Of a stretch of 9,168 nt of DNA, positions 6,901 through 9,168 are shown piece by piece. The DNA is from an uncultured Lachnospiraceae bacterium (GTDB lineage Bacteria > Bacillota_A > Clostridia > Lachnospirales > Lachnospiraceae). The stretch is taken from contig CAJUGZ010000173.1 in NCBI GenBank assembly GCA_910585855.1, positions 1 to 9,168 on the forward strand, read 5' to 3'. A program made the position numbers and the translations under genes. The notes below the pieces were generated by a model. It made no database searches, was not told the origin of the DNA, and saw only the letters and a list, made by a program, of their open reading frames with translations. Each line of letters begins with the position of its first letter. Positions within the stretch are counted from its first letter, which is position 1.

Positions 6901-8571
6901 TCCCTCTTCTCCGATATAGATAGAAGTAGAAGTTACAATTTCCTCCCGAATCGCATCAATCGGCGGATTAGTAACCTGCGCAAATAACTGCTTAAAATAA
7001 TTAAATAAAGGCTGATGCTGTTTTGACAATACAGCCAGCGGACTGTCTACTCCCATAGCAGAAACTGCCTCTGCACCGTTTAATGCCATCGGCAGAATCA
7101 TTGTCCGATACTGCTCATAGGTATAACCAAACGCCCGTCTTAATTTTGCATGTTCTTCTTTGCTATACTTACGTACCTGTTTATTCGGAATCTTTAAATG
7201 CTTTAATTCCACCAAGTTATTATCCAGCCATTCTCCATAAGGCTGTCTGGAAGCATAACGATTTTTTAAATCTTCATCATTGACTACTTCTCCCTTTATC
7301 GTATCTACCAAAAGCATCTTTCCGGGACGAAGACGATCCTTTTTCACAATCCGATTTGGATCGATATTCAACGCTCCAACTTCAGAGGAAAGAATCATAT
7401 AATTGTCATCTGTAATATAATATCTGGAAGGTCGAAGCCCGTTTCGATCCAACACCGCCCCCATCTGATCTCCATCGGTAAATAAAATAGATGCCGGACC
7501 ATCCCAAGGCTCCATCATCGTTGCATAATACTGATAAAAATCTTTTTTCTTTTGAGGCATCGCCCTATCATTACTCCAAGGCTCTGGTATGGTAATCATT
7601 ACGGCAAGCGGCAGTTCCATTCCACTCATTACCATAAACTCCAATGCATTATCTAACATAGCAGAATCCGAACCTTCTGCATTGATAATCGGAAGAATTT
7701 TTGTCATTTCGTCCTTTAAAAAAGGACTATCCATATTTTCCTCACGCCCCAGCATTTTATCCGCATTTCCACGAATCGTATTAATCTCCCCATTGTGTAC
7801 AATAAAACGATAAGGATGTGCCCTCTGCCAGCTTGGATTTGTATTTGTACTAAATCTGGAATGTACCGTAGCAATCGCCGATTCATAATCCGTTGACTGC
7901 AAATCCGGGAAAAACTGCCGCAGCTCTTTTACCAAAAACATTCCCTTATATACAATCGTCCGACTAGAAAGAGAAACCACATAAGTATTATCATTACTCT
8001 GCTCAAAAACCCGCCGAACCACATAGAGCTTCCGATCAAAAGCCAGCCCCTTTTCCAAATCTCTTGGCTTCTTTACAAATCCCTGCATAATACAAGGCAT
8101 ACAATCTACTGCCTTTTTTCCAAGAATAGAAGGATTGATTGGAACTTCTCTCCAACCTAAAAACTCCAATCCCTCCTTCTTTACAATAATTTCAAACATC
8201 TTTTTGGCCTGATTTCTTGCCAATTCATCCTGCGAAAAAAAGAACATTCCAATTCCATATTCCCTCTCGCTTCCAATCTCAACTCCCTGCGCTTTCATCG
8301 CTTTCGAAAAAAAACGATGCGAAATCTGAAGCATAATCCCTACACCATCCCCTGTCTTTCCCTCTGCATCCTTACCGGCACGATGCTCCAAATTTTCCAC
8401 AATCTTCAAAGCATTTTCCACTGTCTGATGCGTCTTAATCCCCTTAATATTCACTACAGCCCCTATTCCACAGTTATCATGTTCAAATCTAGGACTATAC
8501 AATCCCTGTTCCTGAAATCCTTCTATCTTATCTGGTTTCTCTATCCTGCCTCGTTGGTTCATCAGCCTCAT
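3991..8571 (-). CDS. gltB: Glutamate synthase large subunit (GOGAT alpha)
   Basis: 1526 residues, full length. It hydrolyses glutamine and channels the ammonia to 2-oxoglutarate, giving glutamate; with glutamine synthetase this is the main ammonia-assimilation cycle. A short N-terminal propeptide precedes the catalytic Cys34 (FEHDNCGIG), which becomes N-terminal after processing. The class II amidotransferase domain runs to about 430 and includes HNGEIN (259-264). A central domain follows, then the FMN/2-oxoglutarate barrel from about 850 (GAMSYGSIS near 884, GEGGE, SGYDGGTGAAP). The 3Fe-4S ligands are Cys1132, Cys1138 and Cys1143 (CVMMRVCNLDTCP). The C-terminal glycine-rich beta-helix includes GDHGCEYMTGG and GMSGG near 1395. 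The start is ambiguous: the purine-rich site abuts the ATG at 8571 but is well spaced for the ATG at 8562, three codons later. It is first in the operon with gltD. Confidence 0.97.
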   Translation of the reverse strand: MRLMNQRGRIEKPDKIEGFQEQGLYSPRFEHDNCGIGAVVNIKGIKTHQTVENALKIVENLEHRAGKDAEGKTGDGVGIMLQISHRFFSKAMKAQGVEIGSEREYGIGMFFFSQDELARNQAKKMFEIIVKKEGLEFLGWREVPINPSILGKKAVDCMPCIMQGFVKKPRDLEKGLAFDRKLYVVRRVFEQSNDNTYVVSLSSRTIVYKGMFLVKELRQFFPDLQSTDYESAIATVHSRFSTNTNPSWQRAHPYRFIVHNGEINTIRGNADKMLGREENMDSPFLKDEMTKILPIINAEGSDSAMLDNALEFMVMSGMELPLAVMITIPEPWSNDRAMPQKKKDFYQYYATMMEPWDGPASILFTDGDQMGAVLDRNGLRPSRYYITDDNYMILSSEVGALNIDPNRIVKKDRLRPGKMLLVDTIKGEVVNDEDLKNRYASRQPYGEWLDNNLVELKHLKIPNKQVRKYSKEEHAKLRRAFGYTYEQYRTMILPMALNGAEAVSAMGVDSPLAVLSKQHQPLFNYFKQLFAQVTNPPIDAIREEIVTSTSIYIGEEGNLLEEKPENCKILKVENPILTNTDLMKIKNMKVEGFQVEEIPIVYYKNTSLERAIDHIYLEVDRAHRDGANIIILSDRGVDENHVPIPSLLAVSAVHQYLVRTKKRTSIAIILESGEPREVHHFATLLGYGACAINPYLAQESIQYLIESNMLDKDYYAAVDDYNSAVLHGIVKIASKMGISTIQSYQGSQIFEAIGICSDVIQKYFTGTVSRIEGIGLKEIAADVDALHSAAFDPLGLHVDTTLESVGSHKLRAEKEEHLYNPLTIHLLQQAAQTGNYEIFKQYTHALNEEMKAGTLRSLLRFRYPSKGVPIEEVESVDSIVKRFKTGAMSYGSISQEAHETLAVAMNRLQGKSNSGEGGESLERLEGNTAENNKCSAIKQVASGRFGVTSRYLVSAKEIQIKMAQGAKPGEGGQLPAGKVYPWIAKTRHSTPGVGLISPPPHHDIYSIEDLAQLIYDCKNANTNARISVKLVSEAGVGTVAAGVAKAGAQVILVSGYDGGTGAAPRNSIYNAGLPWELGLAETHQTLILNGLRDKVILETDGKLMTGRDVVIAAMLGAEEFGFATAPLVTMGCVMMRVCNLDTCPVGIATQNPELRKRFRGKPEYVINFMRFIAQELREYMAKLGIRTMDELIGRSDLLEADPTDERRGAHFVDLSHMIQNPFVKEKLAPYQKKNVFDFELEKTLDEKVLLKKMKSALESRQKRSMELDVSNIDRTFGTIFGSEITKRFRDTLSEDTFTVKCKGSGGQSFGAFIPKGLTLELVGDSNDYFGKGLSGGKLVVYPPTGVKFKAEENIVIGNVALYGATSGKAFINGVAGERFCVRNSGATAVVEGVGDHGCEYMTGGRVVVLGQTGKNFAAGMSGGIAYVLDEHRDLYTRLNKEMVSLETVTSKYDVLELKEMIEEHVAYTNSEKGKEILSHFGEYLPKFKKVLPHDYKRMMNTIVQMEEKGLSSEQAQIEAFYANTRK

Positions 8572-8582
8572 CCTTCCTTCCC
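8572..8582 (-). promoter_or_regulatory. gltB ribosome site that bears on the start codon
   Basis: The minus strand reads GGGAAGGAAGG immediately followed by ATG (8571), with ATG again at 8562. The downstream AAGGAAGG lies 9 bases from the second ATG but 0 from the first; only the weaker upstream GGGAAGG is spaced (4 bases) for the first. The second start (MNQRGRIEK) is therefore at least as likely. Either way the catalytic Cys and its propeptide are kept. Confidence 0.55.
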
Positions 8583-8643
8583 AAATCTACTCTTTTTCCT
8601 ATCAAAAAAATTTATAAATTTGCTTCACTAAAACGCTGAAATA

Positions 8644-8672
8644 ATCATACACCTTTTTTCTAATTCTGTAAA
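8644..8672 (-). promoter_or_regulatory. Probable gltBD promoter
   Basis: On the minus strand TTTACA (8672-8667) and TATGAT (8649-8644) are separated by 17 bases, with TG directly before the -10. The predicted start is near 8637, giving a 65-75 base leader. A perfect TTGACA (8697-8692) lies further upstream, but no -10 fits it at 16-18 bases. I see no T-box, riboswitch or convincing terminator in the leader. Confidence 0.55.
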
Positions 8673-8883
8673 CCACTTTTTTATCTAAAATTGTCAAATA
8701 ATTCGTCTACTAAATATAAATAAAAATATATTCCAATAATTGCAAATAAAATTCCTGAATAAACTCCAATAAACAAACAATTTTTCTAGATTTTAATAAA
8801 AAAATCTTAATAAAAAATTCCTTTTTCTTTTAAAATTCTTCTGCTTTTCTAAAATTGTTTGTAAATTGTTCCTTTATTTTTAT
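8673..8883. other. AT-rich spacer with a 12-bp inverted repeat
   Basis: About 210 very AT-rich bases separate the diverging gltB and right-RNA promoters. ACAAACAATTTT (from 8773) is perfectly complementary to AAAATTGTTTGT (8851-8862), with AGA/TCT (8788-8790/8848-8850) extending it after a small offset. This could be an operator pair or chance in AT-rich DNA. No ORF or RNA gene is seen. Confidence 0.35.
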
Positions 8884-8929
8884 TTTACTTTTGCAAGTTT
8901 TGTTATATAATCCTGCACTTTTGTATACT
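8884..8929 (+). promoter_or_regulatory. Candidate promoters of the right structured-RNA copy
   Basis: Two overlapping options exist. TTTACT (8884-8889) with a perfect TATAAT (8906-8911) at 16-base spacing would start transcription near 8918. TTGTTA (8900-8905) with TATACT (8924-8929) at 18-base spacing would start near 8936. The second coincides with where similarity to the left copy begins (about 8933). The left copy likewise has a -10-like TATAAG just outside its conserved end. Confidence 0.5.
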
Positions 8930-8932
8930 GTT

Positions 8933-9168
8933 GAACGCAGGACACCAGATTCGAAAACGGTAGGCAGCCTGCTGTTCCGGTTTCCAAAAAGCAAGAAGTT
9001 CTAAGACTTCTGCCGTTCTATGCATCCAACCAGACAGACCGGGGCGCAATTCGCCCTCATTTCAGCCGAAACGAAACAAGCATAAGGAAAGATTTTACCA
9101 ACCAAAAAATATTCTCTTCCCTATTCTCCGGGCTAAACACGCCCCTTTTTTTTCACACCCTGCATGGA
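8933..9168 (+). ncRNA. Candidate structured RNA, right copy of a ~235-nt inverted pair
   Basis: This is the inverted partner of 11-247, reading outward on the plus strand and running off the window edge. Conserved blocks include ACCAGATTCGAAAACGG (8944-8960), the CAGCCTGCTGTTCCGG segment, a hairpin AGAAGT (8994-8999)/ACTTCT (9006-9011) closed by GC/GC with one bulged A, the GGGCG/CGCCC hairpin, TTTC/GAAA with a 4-nt loop, and a fully identical last 42 bases (9127-9168). A helix at 9108-9111/9122-9125 (AATA/TATT) replaces ACAG/CTGT-type pairing in the left copy at the same position. There is no ORF. A good promoter precedes it and an intrinsic terminator closes it, which favours an independent small RNA over a protein leader. 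The family is not recognised. Confidence 0.62.
9130..9153 (+). terminator. Intrinsic terminator of the right structured-RNA copy
   Basis: GGGC (9130-9133) pairs with GCCC (9141-9144) around TAAACAC, followed by C and eight T (9146-9153). It is identical to the minus-strand terminator at 26-49. Confidence 0.62.

Noticed and set aside
8317..8631. 104-codon plus-strand ORF over the gltB start
   Set aside because: It overlaps the gltB N-terminal coding region and promoter leader on the opposite strand, with no ribosome site or family resemblance.
8692..8697. Perfect TTGACA (minus strand) as the gltB -35
   Set aside because: No acceptable -10 occurs 16-18 bases downstream; the TTTACA/TATGAT pair with 17-base spacing fits better.

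Overview
The window looks like chromosomal DNA of a low-to-mid GC anaerobic Firmicute, most likely a gut Lachnospiraceae-type Clostridium. This is inferred from the AT-rich spacers, the strong purine-rich Shine-Dalgarno sites, the style of the gltBD pair and the efflux gene with a translated leader. No 16S or other marker is present, so the taxon is only a guess.

Layout from left to right: (1) 11-247, a ~235-nt non-coding element read on the minus strand and ending in an intrinsic terminator. (2) 373-590, a promoter, a 28-codon leader ORF and mutually exclusive hairpins, forming an attenuator-type leader. (3) 591-1868, a 12-TM MFS exporter on the plus strand. (4) 1869-2491, a convergent intergenic region filled by two full-length and one truncated copy of a ~150-bp hairpin element. 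(5) 2492-8571, the minus-strand operon gltB-gltD, encoding the NADPH-type glutamate synthase large and small subunits. (6) 8572-8932, the gltB promoter and an AT-rich spacer. (7) 8933-9168, a second copy of the ~235-nt element, now on the plus strand. The two copies therefore form a large imperfect inverted repeat at the window edges, both transcribed outward.

The metabolic core is gltBD: glutamine + 2-oxoglutarate + reductant gives two glutamates. The exporter is functionally separate; its leader suggests induction by a translation-targeting drug, as for leader-controlled resistance genes. The most unusual material is non-coding. The duplicated ~235-nt element has conserved blocks, a covarying helix and an identical 42-nt 3' end, and looks like a structured RNA that I cannot assign to a family. 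The hairpin elements in the convergent spacer differ from each other almost only by compensated base-pair changes.
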